From NCBI RefSeq assembly GCF_047601025.1, contig NZ_JASGJZ010000001.1:3720001-3784000 (forward strand): DNA of 64,000 bases, written 5' to 3'. This stretch comes from Pseudorhodoferax sp047601025. Lineage in GTDB: Bacteria; Pseudomonadota; Gammaproteobacteria; Burkholderiales; Burkholderiaceae_C. The notes beneath the pieces were generated by a model, which was given only the letters and a program-made list of their open reading frames with translations, was not told where the DNA came from and ran no database searches. Below are positions 14,785-22,477 of the stretch, piece after piece. Numbering within the stretch: position 1 is the first letter of the stretch; the number at the start of each line of letters is the position of its first letter. The position numbers and the translations under genes are program-made.

Positions 14785-16185
14785 TCAGGCCGTGCCGTCC
14801 GCCGGCGTGGCGGCGGTGGCCATCGGCAGCGTCGCGGCCACGCGCGTGCCCTGGCCCGGCGCCGAGGTGATGCTCAGCCGCCCGCCGGCGGCCTCGACGC
14901 GGTGGCGCATGCCGGCCAGGCCATGGCTGTCGGCCGGCATGGTCTTGCCGGTGTCGAAGCCCTGGCCGTCGTCCTGCACCTCCACGCGCATGTGGTTGCC
15001 CAGGTGCTCCATGCGCACCTCGACCTGGCTGGCGCGGGCGTACTTGCTGATGTTGGTCAGCGACTCCTGCACCAACCGATAGACGGTGAGCTCGGAGGCC
15101 TCGTCGAGCTCCACCGGCTCCAGGCTGGTGGTCACCTGCAGCCCCGAGCGTTCGCCGAACTCGCGCGCCAGGATCTCCAGCGAGGTCACCAGCCCCAGGT
15201 TGGTCAGCGAGGAGGGGCGCAGGTCCTCGATGATGCGGCGCTTCAGCGCGATGCCGCTGTTCAGCGTGTCGGTCAGGTGCTGCAGGCGCTGCAGCGCGTC
15301 CGGCGCGTCGTTGCCCAAGCGCGACTTCAGCCGCGCCACGTCGAGCTTGGCGGCGGTCAGCAGCGCGCCCAGTTCGTCGTGCAGCTCGCGCGCGAGGTGG
15401 CCGCGCTCGCGCTCGCGCACCTGCTGCAGGTGCGTGGCCAGCTCGGCCAGGCTGGCGGTGCGATCCTTGACCAACTGGCCCAGCTGGTCGCGCTCGCGCT
15501 GCAGGTCTTCCTGCACGCGCTGGTCCACGGCCTGCAGCCGTCGCGTCTGGCGCAGGTACATGTAGAAGGCCAGCAGGCCGACCAGCGCGACCAGGGCCAC
15601 GCCGATGCGCGAGCGCTGCAGCGCCTCGGTGATCTGTTCCTCGCTGGCGGCCTGGCGCCGCATGGCGGTCTGCAGCAGCAGCCCCGATTGTTCGCGGATC
15701 GCGTCCATGTGCTCCTGGCCGACGCCGGTGCCGAGCACGAACTTCCAGGCGTCCTCGTGGCCCTGCTTGCGCAGCCGCACGCTGACGTCCATCTCCGCCA
15801 GCTTGCGCTGCACGTTGCGCGACAGTTCGGCGAAGATGCTCATCTCCGCCCGGTCGTGCAGGTACTGGCTGCGCAGCAGGTCCAGGTTCTGCGCGATCAC
15901 GGCCGTGGCGTTCTCGTAGGGCTGCAGGTAGCGCTCGTCACCGGTCAGCAGGTAGCCGCGCTGGCCGGTCTCGGCGTCCAGCATGCGCTGCAGCAGCTGC
16001 GTGACGGCGGCGCGCGTCTGCTGCACGTGCGACATGCTCGCCAGCGCTTCCATCGCGCGGCTGTGGCCGGTCTCGTTGATCACGATCAGCGCCACGGTCG
16101 CCAGCAGGGCCAGCGGCAGGCTGATCGCCATCTTGGGGATGGACAGCCAGCGCGGCCGTCGGGGGCGCGGGTGCGGCGCGCTCAC
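14785..16185 (-). CDS. Sensor histidine kinase with CHASE3 domain (NarL-type kinase)
   Basis: About 466 residues from the GTG at 16185. Layout: a membrane helix (S-L-P-L-A-L-L-A-T-V-A-L-I-V-I-N), a CHASE3 sensor domain with D-A-E-T-G-Q-R-G-Y-L-L-T-G-D, a second membrane helix, a coiled coil, a HisKA_3 domain (phospho-acceptor His in L-A-R-E-L-H-D-E-L-G-A-L-L) and a HATPase with D-D-G-Q-G-F-D. CHASE3 binds an unknown small ligand. The frame stays open to 16335 but that part is the dispersed repeat (16201-16399), so the start was placed after it; an ATG at 16131 is an alternative. Partner: the receiver at 16405-16782. Confidence 0.88.
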   Translation of the reverse strand: MSAPHPRPRRPRWLSIPKMAISLPLALLATVALIVINETGHSRAMEALASMSHVQQTRAAVTQLLQRMLDAETGQRGYLLTGDERYLQPYENATAVIAQNLDLLRSQYLHDRAEMSIFAELSRNVQRKLAEMDVSVRLRKQGHEDAWKFVLGTGVGQEHMDAIREQSGLLLQTAMRRQAASEEQITEALQRSRIGVALVALVGLLAFYMYLRQTRRLQAVDQRVQEDLQRERDQLGQLVKDRTASLAELATHLQQVRERERGHLARELHDELGALLTAAKLDVARLKSRLGNDAPDALQRLQHLTDTLNSGIALKRRIIEDLRPSSLTNLGLVTSLEILAREFGERSGLQVTTSLEPVELDEASELTVYRLVQESLTNISKYARASQVEVRMEHLGNHMRVEVQDDGQGFDTGKTMPADSHGLAGMRHRVEAAGGRLSITSAPGQGTRVAATLPMATAATPADGTA

Positions 16186-16200
16186 GGGCTCAGAAGCCGA

Positions 16201-16399
16201 GAATGGATCGATCGCGCCCACGACGGGGTGCGCCAGGCCACGGGCGTAGGGACGGGCCGCTGGTGCCTGGGGAAGGACTGCAACGCCTGCATGGGGCTTG
16301 GCATGCCCCGGCCCGAAGGGTGAGGCCCCGGGCATGGTGTTGGCGATGCACGTGAACGCTCATCGGGCACCTCGCGTGGGCGTGAGGGATGCGTTCACG
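16201..16399 (-). repeat. Dispersed structured repeat, copy A (about 200 bp)
   Basis: The minus strand here aligns over about 200 bp, at roughly 75-80 percent by eye, with the plus strand at 43895-44101. Shared blocks include CATCGCCAA, CATGCCCGG, GGGCCGGGGCA, GGCGTTGCAGTCC, GGCACCA, GTCGTGGGCGCGATCGATCC. A stem forms between CATGCCCGGGGCC and GGGCCGGGGCATG. It fills most of the gap between the response regulator and kinase genes. No transposase or terminal target duplication is visible. Confidence 0.8.
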
Positions 16400-16404
16400 G
16401 CTTC

Positions 16405-16782
16405 TCAGGTCTTCGCCGCGTGCTCGACGCAGAAATCGATCAGGGCGTCGATCTCGTTGGACTTGTCGAACACGGCGTCCACGCCCAGCTGGGCGCAGCG
16501 CTTGCGGATGTCGGGCGTCGCGTAGTTGGACAGCACCACCAGCTTCTGCCCGGGCGCGCGGTCGCGGCAGGCGTTCAGGATGCCCAGGCCGCTGCCCTGC
16601 TTGAGAAACAGGTCGACGATCGCCAGATCCCAGCGCTGGGCGTTGCCGACCAGCCAGGCCTTGCCTTCGTTTTCGGTCTCGGCGCTGCCTACGGCTTCGA
16701 TGTTGGCCAGTTCCTCCAGCGTCGCGACGAGGTTCTCGCGGATGGTCGGGTTGTCTTCGACGATGTAGGTTCTGAGCGCCAC
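16405..16782 (-). CDS. Receiver-only response regulator
   Basis: 125 residues from a GTG at 16782, all a single REC domain: acidic pocket E-D-N near 8-10, phospho-Asp in L-A-I-V-D-L-F near 54, V-V-L-S-N-Y near 80 and a Lys near 102 (V-F-D-K-S). There is no output domain, so it must act through protein contact or as a phosphate relay. GTG was chosen because the REC domain begins at once (A-L-R-T-Y-I-V-E-D-N). It precedes the CHASE3 kinase gene on the same strand, separated by the dispersed repeat. Confidence 0.9.
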   Translation of the reverse strand: MALRTYIVEDNPTIRENLVATLEELANIEAVGSAETENEGKAWLVGNAQRWDLAIVDLFLKQGSGLGILNACRDRAPGQKLVVLSNYATPDIRKRCAQLGVDAVFDKSNEIDALIDFCVEHAAKT

Positions 16783-16900
16783 GGTGGTGTTCTGTCGGAC
16801 TGCGGGCTCCGGATGGCAGCTCTGGCGGCGTGCGGGGGAGGCTGGCCGCACTTTACGGCCGCCGGGTCCGCGCATTCTGCCAGCGGGCCGGGCCGTTCGC

Positions 16901-16931
16901 CGTAGGAGCCGGCCTACAGGCCGCCGGCGGG
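16901..16931. repeat. GTAGGA-headed palindromic (REP-like) element
   Basis: GTAGG-AGCCGG-CCTAC forms a short stem and is followed by a GGCCGCCGGCGGGCC palindrome. Other GTAGGA-headed palindromes sit near 3435, 14750 and 62548. It lies between the response regulator and BLUF genes. Assignment as REP-like is tentative. Confidence 0.4.
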
Positions 16932-16939
16932 CCGGCGCG

Positions 16940-17362
16940 CTACGCCCGGCCGATGATGGAGGCCGTGGCCATCAGTTCCTCCAGCAGCGCCAGCGACACC
17001 TTGCCGGAGACGGCATAGGGGTCCAGCTCGGCCTTTTCGGAGTACTTCAGCAGGATCGAGTGGTTCAGCTTGTTCAGGTTGGCCTGGCCCATGGTCCAGC
17101 CGCCGAACCGGCGCTCGGAGATCTCCTCGTAGTGCAGCAGCGTCACGTCCTTGTGGCGTGCATCCTTCTGGATGTGGGCGTACAGCGCGTTGACGGCGGC
17201 GCGGCCGCCCTCGATCGCCTGCAGGAAGATGCCGCCGCCATAGCACAGGATGCCGGTGATGCCGCACTGCGGGTTGTGGGAGCGGCCCTCGGCCAGGATG
17301 TTCTCGATGGCCTGCGCGCCGGTGTCCACGGCGCGGCTGGCGTACAGCAGGCGTACCAGCAT
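16940..17362 (-). CDS. BLUF blue-light photoreceptor (single domain)
   Basis: 140 residues, a single BLUF domain with a short C-terminal helix region. The flavin-binding residues are in place at spacing like AppA: Tyr7 (L-L-Y-A-S), Asn30, Gln48 (F-L-Q-A-I-E-G), Trp89 and Met91 (G-G-W-T-M-G). It should bind FAD and change hydrogen bonding around the Tyr-Gln pair in blue light; the output partner is unknown. It starts 5 bp after the folE stop, so it is almost surely co-transcribed with folE. Confidence 0.93.
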   Translation of the reverse strand: MLVRLLYASRAVDTGAQAIENILAEGRSHNPQCGITGILCYGGGIFLQAIEGGRAAVNALYAHIQKDARHKDVTLLHYEEISERRFGGWTMGQANLNKLNHSILLKYSEKAELDPYAVSGKVSLALLEELMATASIIGRA

Positions 17363-17367
17363 GTCGT

Positions 17368-18105
17368 TCAGCCTTTGCGTTGGGGGATCAGCGCGAGGAA
17401 TTCGCGGCGCAGGTTGGGATCCTTCAGGAACACGCCGCGCATGACCGAGTTGATCATCTTGCTGTCCATGTCCTTCACGCCGCGCCAGGCCATGCAGTAG
17501 TGGCTGGCCTGCATCACGATGGCCAGGCCGTCGGGCTGGGTCTTCTCCATGATCAGGTCCGCCAGTTGCACCACGGCTTCCTCTTGGATCTGCGGGCGGC
17601 CCATGATCCACTCGGCCAGCCGCGCGTACTTGGACAGGCCGATCACGTTGGTGTGCTCGTTGGGCATCACGCCGATCCAGACCTTGCCGATCACCGGGCA
17701 GAAGTGGTGCGAGCAGGCGCTGCGCACGGTGATCGGGCCGACGATCATCAGCTCGTTCAGGTGCTCGGCGTTCGGGAACTCGGTGATGCTGGGCGGCTGG
17801 ACGTAGCGGCCACGGAACACCTCGTTCACGTACATCTTGGCCACGCGGCGCGCGGTGTCGCCGGTGTTGTGGTCGCCCTCGGTGTCGATGACCATGCTGG
17901 ACAGCACGCCCTCCATCTTGTGCGTGACCTCGTCGAGCAATTGCTCCAGTTCGCCGGGCTTGATGAAGTCGGCGATGTTGTCGTTGGCGTTGAAGCGCTT
18001 CCTGGCGGCCACCAGCCGTTCGCGGATCTTGACCGAGACCGGCGTGCCTTCGTCTTCGGACGTTTGGGGGGACAGCGCTGCTGCGCCAGGCGGGTGCATG
18101 AGCAT
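17368..18105 (-). CDS. folE: GTP cyclohydrolase I
   Basis: 245 residues with the FolE core: zinc ligands in S-A-C-S-H-H-F-C-P-V-I-G (near 130) and a downstream Cys in H-Y-C-M-A-W-R-G, plus the GTP-binding S-K-Y-A-R-L-A-E-W. It converts GTP to 7,8-dihydroneopterin triphosphate, the first step of folate synthesis. The N-terminal 25 residues are variable; an ATG two codons downstream is equally possible. It starts 9 bp after the ligase stop and is followed by the BLUF gene after 5 bp. nudB, the next folate step, is the first gene of the same run. Confidence 0.95.
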   Translation of the reverse strand: MLMHPPGAAALSPQTSEDEGTPVSVKIRERLVAARKRFNANDNIADFIKPGELEQLLDEVTHKMEGVLSSMVIDTEGDHNTGDTARRVAKMYVNEVFRGRYVQPPSITEFPNAEHLNELMIVGPITVRSACSHHFCPVIGKVWIGVMPNEHTNVIGLSKYARLAEWIMGRPQIQEEAVVQLADLIMEKTQPDGLAIVMQASHYCMAWRGVKDMDSKMINSVMRGVFLKDPNLRREFLALIPQRKG

Positions 18106-18114
18106 CGTGGAATA

Positions 18115-19827
18115 TTAACGCAGCACCCCCGCGGCGGGCAGCAGCGCCTCCAGCTCGGCCAGCGTGCCGGCTTCGTGCAGCGGCTTGTCGCCGCGGATGC
18201 GCAGCATGCGCGGGAAGCGCACCGCGATGCCGCTCTTGTGCCGCGGGCTGCGCGCGATGCCTTCGAAGCCCAGCTCGAACACCAGGCTGGGCCGCACGCT
18301 GCGCACCGGGCCGAACTTCTCCAGCGTGGTTCGGCGGATCACGGCGTCCACGCGGCGGAACTCTTCGTCGGTCAGGCCCGAATAGGCCTTGGCGAAGGCG
18401 ACCAGCTGCAGCGCGCCCGGCTCGGCCGGGCGGCGCGCGGCGATGGCGTCGAGCACGGCCTGGGCCTCGGCGGCATCCCGCGGCGTGCGGCTCCAGACCG
18501 CGAAGGTGTAGTCGGTGTAGACCGAAGCGCGGCGGCCGTGGCCGGCCTGGGCGTAGACCAGCACCGCATCCACCGTCATCGGGTCGATCTTCCATTTCCA
18601 CCACAGGCCGCCCTGCCGGGTGCGCCCGGTGCCGTAGGCGGCGTCGCGGTGCTTGAGCATCAGGCCCTCGACGCCATCCTCGCGCGACCGGGCGCGCGCG
18701 GCGGCCAGCGCCGGCCAGTCGGCGCCGGGTACCAGCGGCGACAGGCGCAGGGACGGATGCCCGGCGAGCAGGCGTTCCAGCAGCGTGCGGCGCTCGCGCT
18801 GGGGCAGGGCGCGGCAGTCCGCGCCGTCCAGCTCCAGCAGGTCGTAGGCCACGAACCGGGCCGGCAGCTCGGCCAGCAGCTTGCGCGTCAGCGTCTTGCG
18901 GCCGATGCGCTGCTGCAGCGGGGCGAACGGCGCGGGCTGCGGCGCGCCGTCCGGCCAGACCAGGATCTCGCCGTCCAGCACGCAGCCGTCCGGCAGCGTG
19001 GCCGCGGCGGCGGCGATCTCGGGGAAGCGCTCGGTCACCAGTTCCTCGCCGCGCGACCACAGCCAGGCCTGGCCGGCGCGCCGGACGATCTGGCCGCGGA
19101 TGCCGTCGTACTTCCATTCCACCTGCCAGTCGGCCACGGGGCCGAGCCGCAGGGCCAGGTCGGCTGGCGGCGCGTCGAGCTGGTGCGCGAGGAAGAAGGG
19201 GTAGGGCAGGCCGGGCTCGGCGGGCTGGCCCGGCGCATCGTGCGTCAGTGCGTGCAGGCGCTCGGGCGTCGGCAGGCTGCGCGCATCGGTGTAGCCCATC
19301 ATGCGCTGGGCCACGCGCCGGGCGTCCACGCCTGCGTGCGCGGCCAGCGCGCGCTGCACCAGCAGCTTGCTGACGCCGACGCGCCAGCCGCCACCGACCA
19401 GCTTGACCAGCAGGAAGCGGCCCTGCGGATCGAGCTCCTGAAAGTAGCCGCGCACGCGGGCCGCGACCTCGGCCTCGGGCAGGCCGCGCAGCGGCAGCAG
19501 CCGCTGCTCGACCCAGGCTGCCAGGCCCAGTGTGCTGCCGCCGGCGCTGCCCAGCGGCAGCACGTGGGCGATGGTCTCGGCCAGGTCGCCGACGGCCTGG
19601 TAGCACTCCTCGAACAGCCAGTCCGGGATGCCGGCCATCTCGCGGGCCAGCGCGCGCAGCGTGGCCGTGCGCACCACCTGGCGTGGCTTGCCGCCGGCCA
19701 GGAAGTACACGGCCCAGGCCGCGTCGGCCGGCGGCGCGGCGGCGAAGTAGCGCTGCAGCGCCTGCACCTTGGCGGCGGTGGAGGTGGTGGCGTCCAGTTC
19801 GCTGAACAGCTGCGCGAATCGCTTCAT
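18115..19827 (-). CDS. ATP-dependent DNA ligase (Lhr/exonuclease-associated type)
   Basis: 570 residues: an N-terminal helical DNA-binding domain, a nucleotidyltransferase core with the AMP-accepting K239 in E-W-K-Y-D-G-I-R-G, G-E-I-L-V-W (motif III-like), V-E-G-L-M-L-K (motif IV) and W-W-K-W-K (motif V), then an OB fold. This is the bacterial ligase family that travels with an MBL exonuclease, often also with Lhr helicase and a phosphoesterase, in DNA end repair. The ATG at 19827 overlaps the exonuclease stop (ATGA). Lhr and the phosphoesterase are absent here. Confidence 0.94.
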   Translation of the reverse strand: MKRFAQLFSELDATTSTAAKVQALQRYFAAAPPADAAWAVYFLAGGKPRQVVRTATLRALAREMAGIPDWLFEECYQAVGDLAETIAHVLPLGSAGGSTLGLAAWVEQRLLPLRGLPEAEVAARVRGYFQELDPQGRFLLVKLVGGGWRVGVSKLLVQRALAAHAGVDARRVAQRMMGYTDARSLPTPERLHALTHDAPGQPAEPGLPYPFFLAHQLDAPPADLALRLGPVADWQVEWKYDGIRGQIVRRAGQAWLWSRGEELVTERFPEIAAAAATLPDGCVLDGEILVWPDGAPQPAPFAPLQQRIGRKTLTRKLLAELPARFVAYDLLELDGADCRALPQRERRTLLERLLAGHPSLRLSPLVPGADWPALAAARARSREDGVEGLMLKHRDAAYGTGRTRQGGLWWKWKIDPMTVDAVLVYAQAGHGRRASVYTDYTFAVWSRTPRDAAEAQAVLDAIAARRPAEPGALQLVAFAKAYSGLTDEEFRRVDAVIRRTTLEKFGPVRSVRPSLVFELGFEGIARSPRHKSGIAVRFPRMLRIRGDKPLHEAGTLAELEALLPAAGVLR

Positions 19828-20831
19828 GCGGCGCCCTCCGGCTCCAGCGCGTCGTCGCCGTACTCGGTCCGGAACGCGCCGGCCTGCAGTCCCTGCTCGG
19901 TCAGGTAGCGCACCAGGGCCGCGGTGCTGCCGTGCGTGACGATCACGCGGCCGGCGCCGGTGGCGCCGATGGCCTGCAGCAGGCCGGGCCAGTCCGCGTG
20001 GTCGGACAGCACGAAGCCGCGGTCGTAGCCGCCGCGCCGGCGCGCGCCGCGCAGCTGCATCCAGCCGCTGGCGAAGGCGCTGGAGAACTCGCCGAAGCGC
20101 CGCGCCCAGGGGCTGGCCACGGCGCTGGGCGGGCACAGCACCAGCGCGCGGCGCAGCAGGGCACGGTCCGCCACCTCGGTGGCGAGCGCGGTGGCGGGCA
20201 GGGCCACGCCGGCGGCGCGGTAGGCGGCGTTCAGCGGTTCGACCGCGCCATGCACCAGGATCGGCCCGATCGCCGCGTTCACCCCGGCCAGGATGCGCTG
20301 GGCCTTGCCGAAGCTGTAGCAGGCCAGCACGCTGGCGCGGCCGGCCTCGGCGTTGGCCTGCCACCAGGCGTCGACCTCGGCGAACAGCTCGGCATCGGCG
20401 CGCCAGCGGTAGATCGGCAGGCCGAAGGTCGATTCGGTGATGAACACGTCGCAGCGCTGTGGCTCGAACGGGGCGCAGGTCGGGTCCGGCGCGACCTTGT
20501 AGTCGCCGCTGGCGACCCACACCCGTCCCGCGTGCGCCAGCCGCACCTGGGCCGAGCCCAGCACGTGGCCGGCCGGGTGCAGCGACAGCTCCACGCCGTG
20601 GTGCACGATGCGCTCCCCGTACGGCAGCGTCTGCAGCGCGATGTCGCCCAGGCGCTGGCGCAGCACGCCCTCGCCGGCGGCCGCGGCGAGGTAGTGGCGG
20701 TGGCCGGGCCGTGCGTGGTCCGCATGCGCGTGCGTGATCACCGCGCGTTCGACCGGCCGCCAGGGGTCGATGTAGAAATCGCCGGGCGGGCAGTACAGGC
20801 CTTCGGGGCGCTGGACGACGAGGTCGGCCAT
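19824..20831 (-). CDS. Ligase-associated DNA exonuclease, metallo-beta-lactamase fold
   Basis: 335 residues. The MBL zinc motif T-H-A-H-A-D-H-A lies near 35, with H-P-A-G-H-V-L-G-S near 85, G-D-Y-K near 110 and L-S-D-H-A-D-W near 275 (beta-CASP-like His). This matches the SNM1/Pso2-like exonuclease partner of the ATP-dependent ligase (TIGR04122 type), which trims DNA ends before sealing. Translation is coupled to the ligase by ATGA overlap, and it starts 48 bp after nudB. Confidence 0.93.
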   Translation of the reverse strand: MADLVVQRPEGLYCPPGDFYIDPWRPVERAVITHAHADHARPGHRHYLAAAAGEGVLRQRLGDIALQTLPYGERIVHHGVELSLHPAGHVLGSAQVRLAHAGRVWVASGDYKVAPDPTCAPFEPQRCDVFITESTFGLPIYRWRADAELFAEVDAWWQANAEAGRASVLACYSFGKAQRILAGVNAAIGPILVHGAVEPLNAAYRAAGVALPATALATEVADRALLRRALVLCPPSAVASPWARRFGEFSSAFASGWMQLRGARRRGGYDRGFVLSDHADWPGLLQAIGATGAGRVIVTHGSTAALVRYLTEQGLQAGAFRTEYGDDALEPEGAA

Positions 20832-20879
20832 GGCCTGCTCAGCGCGGGCGGCGCGTGGCGGTCGGGCCCGGGCGCGCCA

Positions 20880-21329
20880 TCAGCGGCCCGCGAAGCGCGG
20901 CAGCATCAGGATGGCCTCGGCGTTCGAGGCGGAGAAGCAGGCATTGGCCGCCGCGCGCCAGGGCAGCCACTGCCAGGCCGTGTGCTCGCGCGGGTTCAGC
21001 CGCACCGGCGTGCCGGCCGGCACCTGCAGGCCGAACACGTGCTCGGTGTTGTGCAGCACGCCGGGCGCGTAGCGGTGCAGCCACTCGGGGTAGATCTCGT
21101 AGACGTTCTCCAGGCCCCAGTCGAGCAGGCCGTCGCCGCAGGCGATGCCGGTTTCCTCGAACACTTCGCGCCGGGCCGTGTCGTGCAGGTCCTCGGCCTC
21201 GCTGTCCTTGCTGCCGGTGACGGACTGCCAGTGCGCCCGCGCGTCCGCGCGGCGGATCAGCAGCACGTCCAGCGCCGGGGTGTGGATCACCACCAGCACC
21301 GATTGCGGGATCTTGAAGGGGCGCGCCAT
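20880..21329 (-). CDS. nudB: Dihydroneopterin triphosphate diphosphatase
   Basis: 149 residues, as for E. coli NudB. The Nudix box reads G-S-K-D-S-E-A-E-D-L-H-D-T-A-R-R-E-V-F-E followed by E-T-G-I, with the usual x-REx2Ex-EE core, and the start K-I-P-Q-S-V-L-V-V-I-H is typical. It removes pyrophosphate from dihydroneopterin triphosphate, the step after FolE. It is first in a minus-strand run (nudB, exonuclease, ligase, folE, BLUF), so two successive folate enzymes flank a DNA-sealing pair. Confidence 0.93.
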   Translation of the reverse strand: MARPFKIPQSVLVVIHTPALDVLLIRRADARAHWQSVTGSKDSEAEDLHDTARREVFEETGIACGDGLLDWGLENVYEIYPEWLHRYAPGVLHNTEHVFGLQVPAGTPVRLNPREHTAWQWLPWRAAANACFSASNAEAILMLPRFAGR

Positions 21330-21378
21330 CCGGGGGATTCTAGGAGCGGGGGCCTGGCGCCCCGGCTAGAATCAGTCA

Positions 21379-21408
21379 CCGGGCCCAAGTTATTGCAGCC
21401 CGGTTTTT
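21379..21408 (+). terminator. Hairpin with T tract in the guaC leader (possible attenuator)
   Basis: CCGGGC (21379-21384) pairs with GCCCGG (21398-21403) around a 13-nt loop and is followed by TTTTT. No plus-strand gene ends upstream, so it is either an attenuator in the 5' leader of guaC, about 92 bp before its ATG, or a chance structure. A TAGAAT at 21367-21372 could be a -10 box. Confidence 0.5.
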
Positions 21409-21499
21409 CGTTGCCCGCGTGCCAGGCCATGCGGGGGCGGGCCGGCTTCAGTCCAAGCGCTCAATCCTTTGTTCAAGCATTGACGAAAGCTGGATTGCC

Positions 21500-22477
21500 A
21501 TGGAAATCTTCGACTACGACAACGTTTTGCTGCTGCCGCGCAAGTGCCGCGTGGAGAGCCGCTCCGAATGCGATGCCAGCGTGACGCTGGGCAGCCGCAG
21601 CTTCCGCCTGCCGGTGGTGCCGGCCAACATGAAGACCGTGGTCGACGAGCGCACCTGCCTGTGGCTGGCGCAGCACGGCTACTTCTACGTGATGCACCGC
21701 TTCGACCTGGATAACGTGGCCTTCGTGCGCCGCGTGCGGCAGGCCGGGCAGTTCGCCTCGATCTCGCTGGGCGTGAAGCAGCCGGACTACGACACCGTGG
21801 ACCGCCTGGCCGCCGAAGGCCTGGTGCCCGAGTACGTGACCATCGACATCGCGCACGGCCATGCCGACAGCGTGAAGAACATGATCGCGTACCTGAAGGA
21901 CAAGCTGCCGGCGGCCTTCGTGATCGCCGGCAACGTCGGTACGCCGGAGGCCGTGATCGACCTGGAGAACTGGGGCGCGGACGCGACCAAGGTCGGCATC
22001 GGCCCCGGCAAGGTCTGCATCACCAAGCTCAAGACCGGCTTCGGCACCGGCGGCTGGCAGCTGTCGGCGCTGAAGTGGTGCGCGCGCGTGGCGACCAAGC
22101 CCATCATCGCCGACGGCGGCATCCGCGAGCATGGCGACATCGCCAAGTCGATCCGCTTCGGCGCGACCATGGTCATGATCGGTTCCATGCTGGCCGGCCA
22201 CGAGGAATCGCCGGGCCAGACCGTGGAGGTCGACGGCCGGCTGTACAAGGAGTACTACGGCTCGGCCAGCGACTTCAACAAGGGCGAGTACCGCCACGTC
22301 GAGGGCAAGCGCATCCTGGAGCCGATCAAGGGCCGGCTGGCCGATACGCTGGTGGAAATGGAGCAGGACGTGCAGAGCTCCATCAGCTATGCCGGCGGCC
22401 GCAAGCTGATGGACATCCGCAAGGTGAACTACGTGATCCTGGGCGGCGACAACGCCGGCGAGCACCTGCTGATGTAG
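21500..22477 (+). CDS. guaC: GMP reductase
   Basis: 325 residues, the short Gram-positive-like GuaC type. It reductively deaminates GMP to IMP with NADPH. Visible: the start M-E-I-F-D-Y-D-N-V-L-L-L-P, V-P-A-N-M-K-T-V-V-D, catalytic Cys in G-I-G-P-G-K-V-C-I-T-K near 175 and I-A-D-G-G-I-R-E-H-G-D near 210. The frame is open further upstream, but the family begins at the ATG at 21500. Its stop abuts the convergent PfkB gene with no gap. A T-tract hairpin in the leader may regulate it. Confidence 0.96.
   Translation: MEIFDYDNVLLLPRKCRVESRSECDASVTLGSRSFRLPVVPANMKTVVDERTCLWLAQHGYFYVMHRFDLDNVAFVRRVRQAGQFASISLGVKQPDYDTVDRLAAEGLVPEYVTIDIAHGHADSVKNMIAYLKDKLPAAFVIAGNVGTPEAVIDLENWGADATKVGIGPGKVCITKLKTGFGTGGWQLSALKWCARVATKPIIADGGIREHGDIAKSIRFGATMVMIGSMLAGHEESPGQTVEVDGRLYKEYYGSASDFNKGEYRHVEGKRILEPIKGRLADTLVEMEQDVQSSISYAGGRKLMDIRKVNYVILGGDNAGEHLLM

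Noticed and set aside
16201..16335. N-terminal extension of the histidine kinase
   Set aside because: The extra 45-50 residues are encoded by the dispersed repeat, whose other copy is not linked to a kinase; the kinase homology starts after it.
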